Below, piece after piece: positions 1-8,496 of a stretch of DNA of 64,000 nt. The DNA is taken from NCBI GenBank assembly GCA_943349825.1, contig CALQZQ010000007.1:1-64000 (forward strand), written 5' to 3'. The notes under the pieces were generated by a model that was not told the origin of the DNA, made no database searches, and saw only the letters and a program-made list of their open reading frames with translations. Position 1 is the first letter of the stretch. Every line of letters starts with the position of its first letter. The DNA is from Candidatus Peribacteria bacterium (lineage in GTDB: Bacteria > Patescibacteriota > Gracilibacteria > UBA1369 > 2-02-FULL-48-14). Both the position numbers and the translations under genes were made by a program.

Positions 1-606
1 ATTGCTTACTTGGACGAAGCCAGCGAAGACGTGAAAGCGGTGAACGCCGTGAACATCATTTTGAGTCGCGAGGGCAAGCTCTACGGCTACAACACCGATT
101 GGCTCGGAGCCGTCGGCGCCATACAAACCAAAATCCCGGAAGTGAAAGATGTATCCGTGCTCATTTTGGGCGCCGGGGGAGCCGCTCGCGCCGCCGCTTA
201 CGGACTCAAAAAAGAAGGCGCCCGCGTGGCCATTTGGAACCGCACGCCCGAGCGCGCCAAAGCCTTCGCCGCAGAAATGAACGTGGAGTGGGTGGAGCAT
301 CTGGACAGTTGGAACGGCGAGCCGGACCTCATCATCAATGCCACTGCCACGAGCAGCCTGGACCGCCAGTCCACCCTGGTCCCTTTCCGTTTTTGGAAGA
401 CCACGAAGCTCGCCCTGGACGCCGTCTACGGAAAAACCAGCCTCTTCTTGGAAGAAGCCAAAGCCATGAACGTGCCCCACATTCTTTCCGGCGAGATCTG
501 GTTCCTCAACCAGGTTTTCCCCATGCATCAACTCATCACCGGAAAAGACGGCCCTCAGGAATTGATGACTCGCCTCACACACGAGGCCAAGGAGATTGCG
601 CGGTAA
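1..606 (+). CDS. aroE: Shikimate dehydrogenase, 3' part (start lies before the window)
   Basis: The reading frame is open from base 1, so the true start is upstream. The 201 visible residues carry shikimate dehydrogenase signatures: the AVN segment followed by GYNTDWLGA (substrate/NADP cleft), the dinucleotide-binding loop LGAGGAARAA, the NRT of the NADP-phosphate region, and a C-terminal GEIWFLNQ stretch matching the family's closing helix. The enzyme reduces 3-dehydroshikimate to shikimate with NADPH in the chorismate pathway in the cytosol. It could be the C-terminal half of an AroD-AroE fusion; the window does not show this. An apparent start at base 10 is only an internal TTG codon. A Fic gene with its own promoter follows. 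Confidence 0.9.
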   Translation: MAYLDEASEDVKAVNAVNIILSREGKLYGYNTDWLGAVGAIQTKIPEVKDVSVLILGAGGAARAAAYGLKKEGARVAIWNRTPERAKAFAAEMNVEWVEHLDSWNGEPDLIINATATSSLDRQSTLVPFRFWKTTKLALDAVYGKTSLFLEEAKAMNVPHILSGEIWFLNQVFPMHQLITGKDGPQELMTRLTHEAKEIAR

Positions 607-607
607 A

Positions 608-672
608 TGTATCATTTTACTTGCCACAATTGTATCATTTTGATACAATAAGAAGGCCATTTTTGATACAAT
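608..672 (+). promoter_or_regulatory. Promoter and palindromic operator of the Fic gene
   Basis: A good sigma-70-like promoter is visible: TTGCCA at 621-626, a 17-nt spacer, and TACAAT at 644-649. The -10 box lies inside a perfect 9-bp inverted repeat (arms 629-637 and 641-649, core TGTATCA-TTT-TGATACA). Extra half-sites occur at 608-614 (TGTATCA) and 664-670 (TGATACA). Each is exactly 23 bp from the matching half-site of the central palindrome. The downstream protein starts with a winged-helix-like region, so autorepression is the simple reading. That role is inference. Confidence 0.7.
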
Positions 673-673
673 T

Positions 674-1717
674 ATGTTTGAGCTCACCAAAAGGCAAGAG
701 CAACTGCTCCACGCCATTCAGAAACATCCCGGCTTACAAAACAATGAACTGCACAAACAGTTCCAAGAACACACCCGCTTGACCTTAATTCGAGACCTCA
801 ATGAACTGGTCGAGCAAGGATTGATCGAGAGAAAGGGGGCCGGTCGGTCGGTCCGCTATTTTGAAATTCTCGGCAGTCCACTGCTCAAGGCCTTTTCCTT
901 GAATTCCTACTTTAGAAAAGATCTGGACGAAAGAACTCCGGGCAAACTGAGCTTTCGTTTTGAGGTGTTTGACGAACTCAACAATCTTTTCACAAAGGAA
1001 GAGCTCAAAACGTGCGAGCAAGAAAACACTTCCTTTCAAACAGCCCTCAAAACATTCTCGCCCACACTTTTAAAAAAGGAATTTGAGCGAATGACCATTG
1101 AGTTAGCGTGGAAATCTTCAAAAATAGAAGGGAACACTTATAGTTTGCTCGAAACAGAAGCTTTGCTTAAAGAAAAAATTGAAGCCAAAAAGCATACTCA
1201 TGAAGAGGCGCAAATGCTCATCAACCACAAACTGGCTTTCGATTACATTCGGCAAGATCCGAAAGATTTCAAAAAAATCACCTTAAGAAAAATCCAAGAA
1301 CTTCATACGCTTTTGGTGCACGATTTAGGCGTGCTTACAGGAATAAGAAAAGGGTTGGTGGCCATCACGGGAACCAACTACAGGCCCATAGACAATGAGT
1401 TTCAAATCCGCGATGCTCTGGAGCAAATGGTAGACGTGATCGAAAAAACAAAGCACCCGATTGAGAAAGCCTTCATTGCATTTGCCATGCTCGCTTACAT
1501 TCAGGCTTTTGAAGACGGAAACAAAAGAACTTCCAGGCTCACCACCAACGCCATCCTTTTGGCGCACGGCTTCTGTCCGCTTTCCTTTCGTAGCATTGAA
1601 GTAGTGGAATACAAAAAAGCTATGATTCTTTTTTATGAACAAAACAGCCTGCATTATCTAAAAAAACTCTTTTTGGAGCAATTCAGCTTTGCGGCGGGGA
1701 ATTACTTCCAAAACTAA
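674..1717 (+). CDS. Fic-family protein with N-terminal winged helix; catalytic His replaced by Gln
   Basis: This 347-aa protein has a winged-helix DNA-binding region at about residues 1-70 (helix pattern NNELHKQF, then RDLNELVEQGLIERKG) and a Fic domain behind it. The class II inhibitory motif [S/T]xxxE[G/N] is present as SSKIEGN (residues 148-154). The Fic active-site loop reads QAFEDGNKRTSR, so the usual HxFxDGN histidine is Gln277. Fic enzymes normally use that His to transfer AMP or other nucleotide groups onto target hydroxyls. This protein may therefore lack AMP transfer, or may have become mainly a regulator. The start is the first ATG after the operator. It is transcribed alone; lspA is convergent. 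Confidence 0.85.
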   Translation: MFELTKRQEQLLHAIQKHPGLQNNELHKQFQEHTRLTLIRDLNELVEQGLIERKGAGRSVRYFEILGSPLLKAFSLNSYFRKDLDERTPGKLSFRFEVFDELNNLFTKEELKTCEQENTSFQTALKTFSPTLLKKEFERMTIELAWKSSKIEGNTYSLLETEALLKEKIEAKKHTHEEAQMLINHKLAFDYIRQDPKDFKKITLRKIQELHTLLVHDLGVLTGIRKGLVAITGTNYRPIDNEFQIRDALEQMVDVIEKTKHPIEKAFIAFAMLAYIQAFEDGNKRTSRLTTNAILLAHGFCPLSFRSIEVVEYKKAMILFYEQNSLHYLKKLFLEQFSFAAGNYFQN

Positions 1718-1815
1718 ACTTATGCAGCAACAGGGAGGAAGGCATATTTCATGTCCAAATTTTCACAAAAAATACCCACATGTTCAAGCTCATGTCCAAA
1801 TCGTACCCATGACCC

Positions 1816-2289
1816 CTAAAGCTCATCCAGCGCATTTTCGTGGAACAAAATGTCCCAGGAAAGCAGCACCACCGCGGCCACAATAAACACGTCGGCCAAA
1901 TTGAAGTTGGGCCACCAATAGACTTTGATGAAATCCACCACGTAACCGTAGTGAATGCGGTCGATCAAATTGCCAATCGCGCCAGCCAGAATGAGCGCAA
2001 ATCCCACCAAGTGCAGACGGTGTTCCCACATCTTATTTTTGAGCACCAAGTAGACACCCAGCGCCAGAATACTGAGGGTCAACGCGTATACCGCCCACTG
2101 CGGCAGGTTCAATCCAAATACGATGCCATCATTGTGAGCGAGCGAAAATCCAAAATCCGTATCCGCCGCCATGTCCACATTTCCCACCGCCCACCACTTG
2201 GAAATTTGATCCAGCGCCAAAAGCCCCAAAAAAAGAGGAGCAAAAAACATCCAAATGCGATCAAGTCTGGTGGCTTCTTTTCGATCCAT
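1816..2289 (-). CDS. lspA: Lipoprotein signal peptidase (signal peptidase II)
   Basis: A 157-aa integral membrane aspartic protease that cleaves the signal peptide of diacylglyceryl-modified prolipoproteins. The family blocks are clear: ALDQISKWW near the first helix, NLIDRI...YVVDF holding one catalytic aspartate, and FNLADVFI holding the second. Four hydrophobic segments fit the known topology, and the length is normal for the family. A GTG at 2295 is an alternative start two codons upstream; ATG at 2289 is preferred. The window encodes at least seven lipobox-bearing proteins that would be its substrates. No lgt gene is seen here. Confidence 0.95.
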   Translation of the reverse strand: MDRKEATRLDRIWMFFAPLFLGLLALDQISKWWAVGNVDMAADTDFGFSLAHNDGIVFGLNLPQWAVYALTLSILALGVYLVLKNKMWEHRLHLVGFALILAGAIGNLIDRIHYGYVVDFIKVYWWPNFNLADVFIVAAVVLLSWDILFHENALDEL

Positions 2290-2334
2290 AGCCACAAGTT
2301 AAGCGAAGCCATGCGGTTTGTCCACGGAGCTGCA

Positions 2335-2363
2335 TTGACGAAAAGGCTAAAATTTGCTAGAAT
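2335..2363 (+). promoter_or_regulatory. Extended -10 promoter for the two giant genes
   Basis: TTGACG (2335-2340), a 17-nt spacer and TAGAAT (2358-2363), with the extended -10 dinucleotide TG at 2355-2356. Transcription would start near 2370, about 16 nt before the ATG at 2386. No Shine-Dalgarno sequence lies in the A-rich leader. Confidence 0.65.
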
Positions 2364-2385
2364 TTATAGATAAAAATAAAAACGT

Positions 2386-5300
2386 ATGGCTCTCGACGCG
2401 TCTCAGTTCGACCCCAGCGTGCTTCCGATGGCAGTCCAACGGCTGAACCTAGATCTTGATGGAAACATCAATGTTGAGGGAAATTTGAAAGGATGGCTGG
2501 GGGTAAAAAAATTCAAAGTAGAAAGCGGAGTCATCCGAATTATTGATCGAGGTACAGAACGTGATCCTCAGAATGCAGAACCGACCGAAGTTTTAAACGT
2601 CCTCAGATCCCAAGTGAGCGATAAGGATGTGAAGCTCAAACTGGCAAGCATAGATGGCCAACCAGGTGTGGAAGTCGATGTAGGAGGGAAAAATGGGCTT
2701 CAACTTATGATCCACGCGATAGGAGAGAGGGCAAGAGTAGCTTCTCAAGTTGCTGATGCAGAAAATGCACGCCTCACGGCCTTTTTAAGTCACTGGCAAA
2801 CTGCGCGTCAAGCTCTGGGAAGAGAGCACCCACGCACACCATCGATCTTAGCCACCACCAATACCCTGACGCAGGCAAATACAGCTGCACACGAATTGGA
2901 AGGCCAGGCCGAAGAATGTAAGGGCGACTACACCGAATCAAGAAAAGTTTTGGAACGCGTTGAGGAAATGCTGCAAACCTTAGCAAGTATCGCTCGATAC
3001 GAAGCAGGGCTGAAACAAGCAGCATCACAAGACAGTATAGATCTCGCCCTTCCTAACGTGGCTGCCCTCAGTGTAGAGAGTCAACAAGAGGGATGTCGAG
3101 CTTTGGAAAACCGCCTCACCATCCTTCGGGACAAAATGTCTCAAAATTTAGATGCACTCACGAACAAGAGCGATTTTATTCAACTTATGCAAGGGGAATG
3201 GCAGCAAGAAAATGCGCGTGTCTTCACTGATATAAAAGTGGATACGGATCGGTTGATCAGAAACTGCACCAACCCGGTCAATCTCAATATATTTTTAGGA
3301 GAATTACAGGCGTCTGCGCTCAGTAGTCCTCATAAAGCTACGGAAGTGACCCACCTCAGTAAAATCCTCGCGGGACTGGAAGCCATTACTGACTTTATCG
3401 CCCACATGGACAGAGAGGCAAGCTTAAGAGGTTTTACGCTCTCTGAAATTCACGAGTTGAAAAATTATATGCCGACTCTCTTACAGGAGGCTAAAGACAA
3501 AATCGTCCAACTTCGTGACCAGCTCAACGCTCGCATTAGTTTTGATGACGCAAAAACACAGGCTCTCGCAACAGCAAGACGAGGTAGAAGCCCGGAGGAC
3601 GAAGGCCGGGTGAACAACATTGAAGCAAACACGGATGATCCTCAACTGGACACCTATTCAGCACGAATACAGGCCTTAGAAGGAGAGGTAAACCAAAACG
3701 CCAGCGCCGCAACACTTCAAGCGATCAGAAATGAAATTACGGCAGAAATCCGTCCGTATCTCGATCACGTGAACGGACTCTCCACGCAAATGGAGGGAGT
3801 TTATAGGAACCTAATCGGTCAAGTAGACGCTAAAACTTTAGATGGAGCAGAAATCCTTCGAGGTCTCACTGAAAGACAAAACCTTCACCATGCTCGAGGC
3901 GAAAAAGCCGCAGGTCCTTTAGCAAGTGCCGAGGCCATACTCCAAAGAATTGAAGGCATCACCAAACAACGCGGCGACGCTCGCACTAAGTTCAAAGCTC
4001 ACCGAGACTCGCCGCGCAAGAAAACCTATGTAGAGCGCGCGGAAGCAGCCGTGAGAGGATCCACGCCGGTGCAATATTTGGAAAACGAAGTGGGCCGAGC
4101 TCGCCGAGAACGTATAAAAGATGAAAAAAAACAGGAAGTAGTGGAAGGAACTTGCGAAGTTCAACTGCCCGGCGGGTTTGAACCGATTACTTTCAGAGCA
4201 GACGGTTTGTACCACAACATCACCGATGCTGCAGGCGCAACCGCCGAAGAAAAAATCACGGATACCACTCTGCTCGCGACCATCGTGACCGCATTGAACG
4301 ATAAAAAGGTTCGCACGACAGGTGCAGGACAGGAAATTTTCACAAGACCGAGAGGCCATTTCCAGTTCATACTCAACACGGACACACAAACAGTGATTCG
4401 CGAAAATAAAGGGGATCCCGCCGTGCTGGACAGAGATAGAATTCGAGGAATAGCACACGGTGTTTCACCGATGCGTGTCTTGGAACCGCTCGAAAAAGAA
4501 ATCGGAACGGTAACCAAAGAACGCCTGGAAAAGGAGCGGAAGGAACTGGTGCTGGAAGGCTCCTGCGTACTCACCATGCCGTGGGGCAGCGGTCCTGTCC
4601 ACTTTAGAAGGGATGGCCTATTCACCGAAGTCGACGATGGCGCAGGAAATTTTACAGAGGAAAAAATGACAGACACGGGCGAACTCAACGACATCTTGGA
4701 AGCTTTGAATACGGGAAAAGTTCCCGCAGACGCGCCCGCCACTTTTAAACCCGCCGCTCGCACGACTTTTGCATTCACTCCGGAAGGAGGCATCCTGCGA
4801 GTGACGAAAGGCAACCCTGAAACCGGAGATGCAGACCGAATCGCCGCCATGGCGCGCCTCGGATGGAACGGCGTCAATAAAGCCGTGAATAAACAGATGG
4901 CAAAGTCCGCCCTTCGCAACTTTGTAAAAGACCGAGGGCTGCCCGAATACGTAGGAAGCCTAAAAGCCGCAGGTAAAACCCCCGACCAAATCGTGGCTGA
5001 ATTGGAACTCCTTTTGGGAGGAGACAATCCCGCTCAAGCAGAAGTGCTTCAGCACGGGACTTACCAGCAAATCTATGCTGAAGCGGCTCGCCAACAAGAA
5101 ATCCTTCAAAAAAGTAAAGATCGCAACGAAAAAGTAAGCGAATTTGTATCAAAGAGGAAAAGGAATCTCAAACTCCTTCTGCCTTTCACCAAAGAGAAAG
5201 AATGGCTGAAATGGATGGATGAGAAAAAAATTGTACGTTCCATTCGCAAACAACGTGAGGAAGGGAAGGATGACGCAAGCATTCGAGCCGGATTCGAAGC

Positions 5301-6186
5301 AGCTTACACAGACAAAGAGAAGGAAGAGTTAAAACAAATTCTGGATCTCGCCTTTGAACGTGCCGACGATGCCGCCGCGAACAAAAAGCTCGCCGCCGCC
5401 TTCGTGAAAGAAAAAAAGATGGAAGAAGATGTTCGCAAACTCATCAAAGACGGCAACAAACCTGATGAGATTCGTGCCGCACTTGAAGCGAAACACGGTG
5501 CCACCCCAAACATGTCTGCCGCAGAACTCAAGGAAATCGTGGACACTGCCATCGAAAGAGTGGAAAGCGAAACACGTTCCGCCACGCGTTGGGAAACCAC
5601 TAAAAAAGTACTTAAAACTGCGGCCACCGCCGCCGGAATCGGAGTAGCCGGACTCGGAGTGGGCGCAGGTCTACTCGGGCTCGCCGGAATTTATGGTGTG
5701 ACCAAACTCGCTCAAGGCGGCCTCAAATTGGGAGGGGAGGTGCTCCACCAAGTCGGAGACAAAGGCCCCAAACTCGCCAAAGCGATACTACCCACCATTG
5801 GAGGAATCATCAAAGCTCCTTTCACTATGATCGCTTCGCCCTTCATAGGGGCATGGAAAGGGCTCAAGGCTGGATGGAATTACCCGGCTAAGCCTCAACC
5901 AAAACCAGCCAAAGGATGGACGGCTCCATTTAGAGCTATAGGAAATGCCTTCGGTTGGGGCTGGCATAAAGCCAAAGCCGCACCCACCGCCTTAGCAACG
6001 GCAGCCTTGGGGCTCACCCTCGGAGGTCTATGGCAAGGTCCCGGCGACGCGATCGTCCACGACGTGCTCGGAGTAAAAACCCACATGCCTGTTCCTGCCT
6101 TCATGGCACCCAACGGAGCACCCGCTCCCGTTGCCGCTCCTGCCGCAGCCCCCGCAGCCCCCGCTGCCGGTCCCGGCGGCCACTGA
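2386..6186 (+). CDS. Very large unrecognised protein with internal repeats (1266 aa)
   Basis: I do not recognise this protein. Residues 1 to about 570 are mostly charged and helical, probably partly coiled coil. Two copies of a roughly 110-residue unit follow, at about 582-695 and 719-830. Both contain EG[ST]C, a hydrophobic pair of strands, F+ADGL or FRRDGL, a 'TEEKxTDT' block, a ...LN..KV turn and a final KG(D/N)P. Then come three helical units of about 55-65 residues sharing an FVK..., 'DEIRAALE'-like pattern (about 845-1075). The C-terminal region has glycine-rich hydrophobic stretches that could contact or cross a membrane, and a Pro/Ala tail. No signal peptide is evident. It is the first gene of a two-gene operon with the gene at 6211 (24-nt gap). 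Confidence 0.8.
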   Translation: MALDASQFDPSVLPMAVQRLNLDLDGNINVEGNLKGWLGVKKFKVESGVIRIIDRGTERDPQNAEPTEVLNVLRSQVSDKDVKLKLASIDGQPGVEVDVGGKNGLQLMIHAIGERARVASQVADAENARLTAFLSHWQTARQALGREHPRTPSILATTNTLTQANTAAHELEGQAEECKGDYTESRKVLERVEEMLQTLASIARYEAGLKQAASQDSIDLALPNVAALSVESQQEGCRALENRLTILRDKMSQNLDALTNKSDFIQLMQGEWQQENARVFTDIKVDTDRLIRNCTNPVNLNIFLGELQASALSSPHKATEVTHLSKILAGLEAITDFIAHMDREASLRGFTLSEIHELKNYMPTLLQEAKDKIVQLRDQLNARISFDDAKTQALATARRGRSPEDEGRVNNIEANTDDPQLDTYSARIQALEGEVNQNASAATLQAIRNEITAEIRPYLDHVNGLSTQMEGVYRNLIGQVDAKTLDGAEILRGLTERQNLHHARGEKAAGPLASAEAILQRIEGITKQRGDARTKFKAHRDSPRKKTYVERAEAAVRGSTPVQYLENEVGRARRERIKDEKKQEVVEGTCEVQLPGGFEPITFRADGLYHNITDAAGATAEEKITDTTLLATIVTALNDKKVRTTGAGQEIFTRPRGHFQFILNTDTQTVIRENKGDPAVLDRDRIRGIAHGVSPMRVLEPLEKEIGTVTKERLEKERKELVLEGSCVLTMPWGSGPVHFRRDGLFTEVDDGAGNFTEEKMTDTGELNDILEALNTGKVPADAPATFKPAARTTFAFTPEGGILRVTKGNPETGDADRIAAMARLGWNGVNKAVNKQMAKSALRNFVKDRGLPEYVGSLKAAGKTPDQIVAELELLLGGDNPAQAEVLQHGTYQQIYAEAARQQEILQKSKDRNEKVSEFVSKRKRNLKLLLPFTKEKEWLKWMDEKKIVRSIRKQREEGKDDASIRAGFEAAYTDKEKEELKQILDLAFERADDAAANKKLAAAFVKEKKMEEDVRKLIKDGNKPDEIRAALEAKHGATPNMSAAELKEIVDTAIERVESETRSATRWETTKKVLKTAATAAGIGVAGLGVGAGLLGLAGIYGVTKLAQGGLKLGGEVLHQVGDKGPKLAKAILPTIGGIIKAPFTMIASPFIGAWKGLKAGWNYPAKPQPKPAKGWTAPFRAIGNAFGWGWHKAKAAPTALATAALGLTLGGLWQGPGDAIVHDVLGVKTHMPVPAFMAPNGAPAPVAAPAAAPAAPAAGPGGH

Positions 6187-6210
6187 TCTCACTAAACCCT
6201 ATTCCTTTTT

Positions 6211-8430
6211 ATGTCTGCTGCTCCTGAAAAAACCAACCACGACAACGACGTTGCTGCCAATGGGCCCGACTTCCTTGATCGCAACTTCGAGCAAGGCGGT
6301 TTGCTGCCTCTCTTAGGCCGCATCGGTGGACTGGCTTTAGGAGTAGTCGCTCAAGCGCCCATCGCTGCCATTCGCGGCCGAGGAGAACCCGCTGCCGCAG
6401 ACCCCCACGCTAAGCCGCACGACCCTCACAAAAAAGACGAAGCCAAAAAGGAAGAAGGGAAAGAAGGCGAGGTAAAGGAAGGTGAGAGCAAAAAAGACGA
6501 AAAAAAAGAGGGCGACCATGCACAAGAAAAAGAAGGAGATTGGTTCGCCGCGATGAGATCTTCGGGAGCCGTAGTAGATGATTTGGTCAAAGGCAAAGTA
6601 GACAAACACACTTTAGAACACGCAGTGGACCATTGGTTGGATGCTCGTGACCTTGGAAAGGCACGGCCTTTCGCGGGGCTCATCGCGAGTGGTGTCCAAT
6701 TTGGCTTGGGTAAAATCTTCAAGTTTAGAGACCACGCTTTGGAGGAACTGAAACCTGAGTGGGAAACTCTGGGAAGACAAATCCTCACAGGCCTGAAAAA
6801 AGACCCTAAACACGGTTACCACGGTTCAGTGGAGAACCTCTGCCACACCATGAAAGAAGGTGAAGTGGAAGACAACTTTGGCAAATTCATTGAAGACGCG
6901 CCTTTCGAGGCCGCCATGAAAACAGAAAAAGGCAGAGAAGCCTTACAAAAACAAATCGGCCGCATCACGGGCCAAACCGATCAGCCTCACCCCCTACAAC
7001 TGCAAAAGCGCATCGACGGCATATTACAAATCCTCAGCCTGGAACACGAGGAGGAAGAAGGCGCTTGGGCGAAGTTAAAAGGATTCTTAGGCTTCAAAAA
7101 AGCAGCCCCAGCCGCACATGGTCACGGACACAGCTTGGACGACAAAGGCGCTCAAAAAAATCTCGTGCTCCTCAGGGAAACACTCAAACGCATGAAAGCC
7201 AAAGGCACCGAAGGCAATTTGCGAATGATCTACGAAGGCAAAAGGCAAAAGATCGATTATGACAAATTCGGTGACCAAGTGGACGAAGGAGTTGAAGATG
7301 GAGACGAAAGCCGCATTTCCTTTATGGCTTCGTTCCAAGAAACGTCCTTCAGAAATAAATTCAAAGCATTGCTCGATCCCGCCCGAGTGAAGGTGAAGGC
7401 AAAAACTCCGGAAGGACGCGAAGAATTGCGTGAACTGCTGAAGGCACTTTTTGACCTCGAAGCAAAAACTAAACTGAAGGCAACAGACTTGGAAGGGGAA
7501 ATCGGAGAATTGATGGGACCCCATGGAAAACTCAAAGAAGAAAAAGACTATCCAGAAGACAAATCAGTAACCCCCCATAAAGACACCCCCGCACGAGCCA
7601 ACTTCAAGAGCTTGCAAAAACTCATTGAAACCATTCAAAAAAATATGGCTGACAAAAGCCCCGACCACAACGATAAACCGTGGGTGGAAGTGGTCTACGA
7701 AGACAAGTTCGACGTGACCTACGACAAGTTCGGCTTCCAGTTGAAAGATTTGGACGCAGAAAAAGCAGCAGCCTACCTAGGAGCGTACAAGTCCGATAAG
7801 TTCGGAGACCAATTCCGATTGATCACAGATGCAGCTACTTTACTCGGAGCAGTCCAGAAAGAGGAGACCCGAAAGCAAGCCCAAGCAGAGTTGCTCAATT
7901 TCTTGGGCTTGCCACCTGGCCCGGTTCAAGCACCTCACATCGACAGAACGCTAACTCGTTGGAAAACATTTTTCAGTATGGCAAATGTAGATACTCAAGG
8001 ACAAAAATACAAAGAGTGGGAAGCGGACGTAGAGAGCATAACGAATGTCGTAAAAGGCCAGCTTCTCACGGATCTATGTGAGGGGCCAAAAAAACCTTTT
8101 GCTGTGGAAGTAGGTGAAGACATCGGCAAAGTGATCAAGCAGTTCAATATCTTTACTTTCGAGTCTAGCTACGGTTACTTGATGAGTGGTGCAGATATGC
8201 GGACGGCAACACCGGAAATAAAGGCGGCAATAAAGGCCCAAGTAGAACAGTTCTTCGGACAGAGACCTCCAAATCCAGAACAACGGCTGAATACCTTGAT
8301 CAGTAAGTTTGGAGAATACAAGAATACAGAAGATGCCGTTGTAGCTCTGACACAGATCAAATCTACCCTGACGCCGACCTTTCTCGACGAAGTCTACAAG
8401 CCGGCGGTTGTCGTGGCACCCGCGCCGTAG
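6211..8430 (+). CDS. Large unrecognised protein with Lys/Glu-rich linker and helical repeats (739 aa)
   Basis: This is an unrecognised partner of the preceding giant gene. The N-terminus has one modest hydrophobic stretch (about residues 30-50). A low-complexity Lys/Glu/Gly segment follows (about 68-108), then a largely helical body. The body seems to repeat a unit marked by a (Y)DKFG or NFGKF element, then an F..xF... helix pair and a Leu-rich helix. Examples begin near residues 228, 349, 503 and 640. The protein ends in a Val/Pro/Ala tail, as does its neighbour. The shared tail type, repeat architecture and operon suggest that the two proteins act together, perhaps as a surface or scaffold structure; that is inference. 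No enzyme motif is visible. Confidence 0.8.
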   Translation: MSAAPEKTNHDNDVAANGPDFLDRNFEQGGLLPLLGRIGGLALGVVAQAPIAAIRGRGEPAAADPHAKPHDPHKKDEAKKEEGKEGEVKEGESKKDEKKEGDHAQEKEGDWFAAMRSSGAVVDDLVKGKVDKHTLEHAVDHWLDARDLGKARPFAGLIASGVQFGLGKIFKFRDHALEELKPEWETLGRQILTGLKKDPKHGYHGSVENLCHTMKEGEVEDNFGKFIEDAPFEAAMKTEKGREALQKQIGRITGQTDQPHPLQLQKRIDGILQILSLEHEEEEGAWAKLKGFLGFKKAAPAAHGHGHSLDDKGAQKNLVLLRETLKRMKAKGTEGNLRMIYEGKRQKIDYDKFGDQVDEGVEDGDESRISFMASFQETSFRNKFKALLDPARVKVKAKTPEGREELRELLKALFDLEAKTKLKATDLEGEIGELMGPHGKLKEEKDYPEDKSVTPHKDTPARANFKSLQKLIETIQKNMADKSPDHNDKPWVEVVYEDKFDVTYDKFGFQLKDLDAEKAAAYLGAYKSDKFGDQFRLITDAATLLGAVQKEETRKQAQAELLNFLGLPPGPVQAPHIDRTLTRWKTFFSMANVDTQGQKYKEWEADVESITNVVKGQLLTDLCEGPKKPFAVEVGEDIGKVIKQFNIFTFESSYGYLMSGADMRTATPEIKAAIKAQVEQFFGQRPPNPEQRLNTLISKFGEYKNTEDAVVALTQIKSTLTPTFLDEVYKPAVVVAPAP

Positions 8431-8496
8431 CTGCTTAGCCTTCCCCCTCCCTCACCCCTTCCGCTCCGCAGCCCTCACTTCGGTCATGGAACCAGT

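Noticed and set aside
99-782. Long plus-strand ORF in another frame across aroE
   Set aside because: It is an Arg/His-rich out-of-frame shadow of aroE and runs over the Fic operator and start. aroE and Fic motifs explain this DNA.
1718-1815. Intergenic region between Fic and lspA, checked for a small gene or terminator
   Set aside because: Short direct repeats of CATGTCCAAAT-like words are seen but no hairpin with T-run and no credible ORF.
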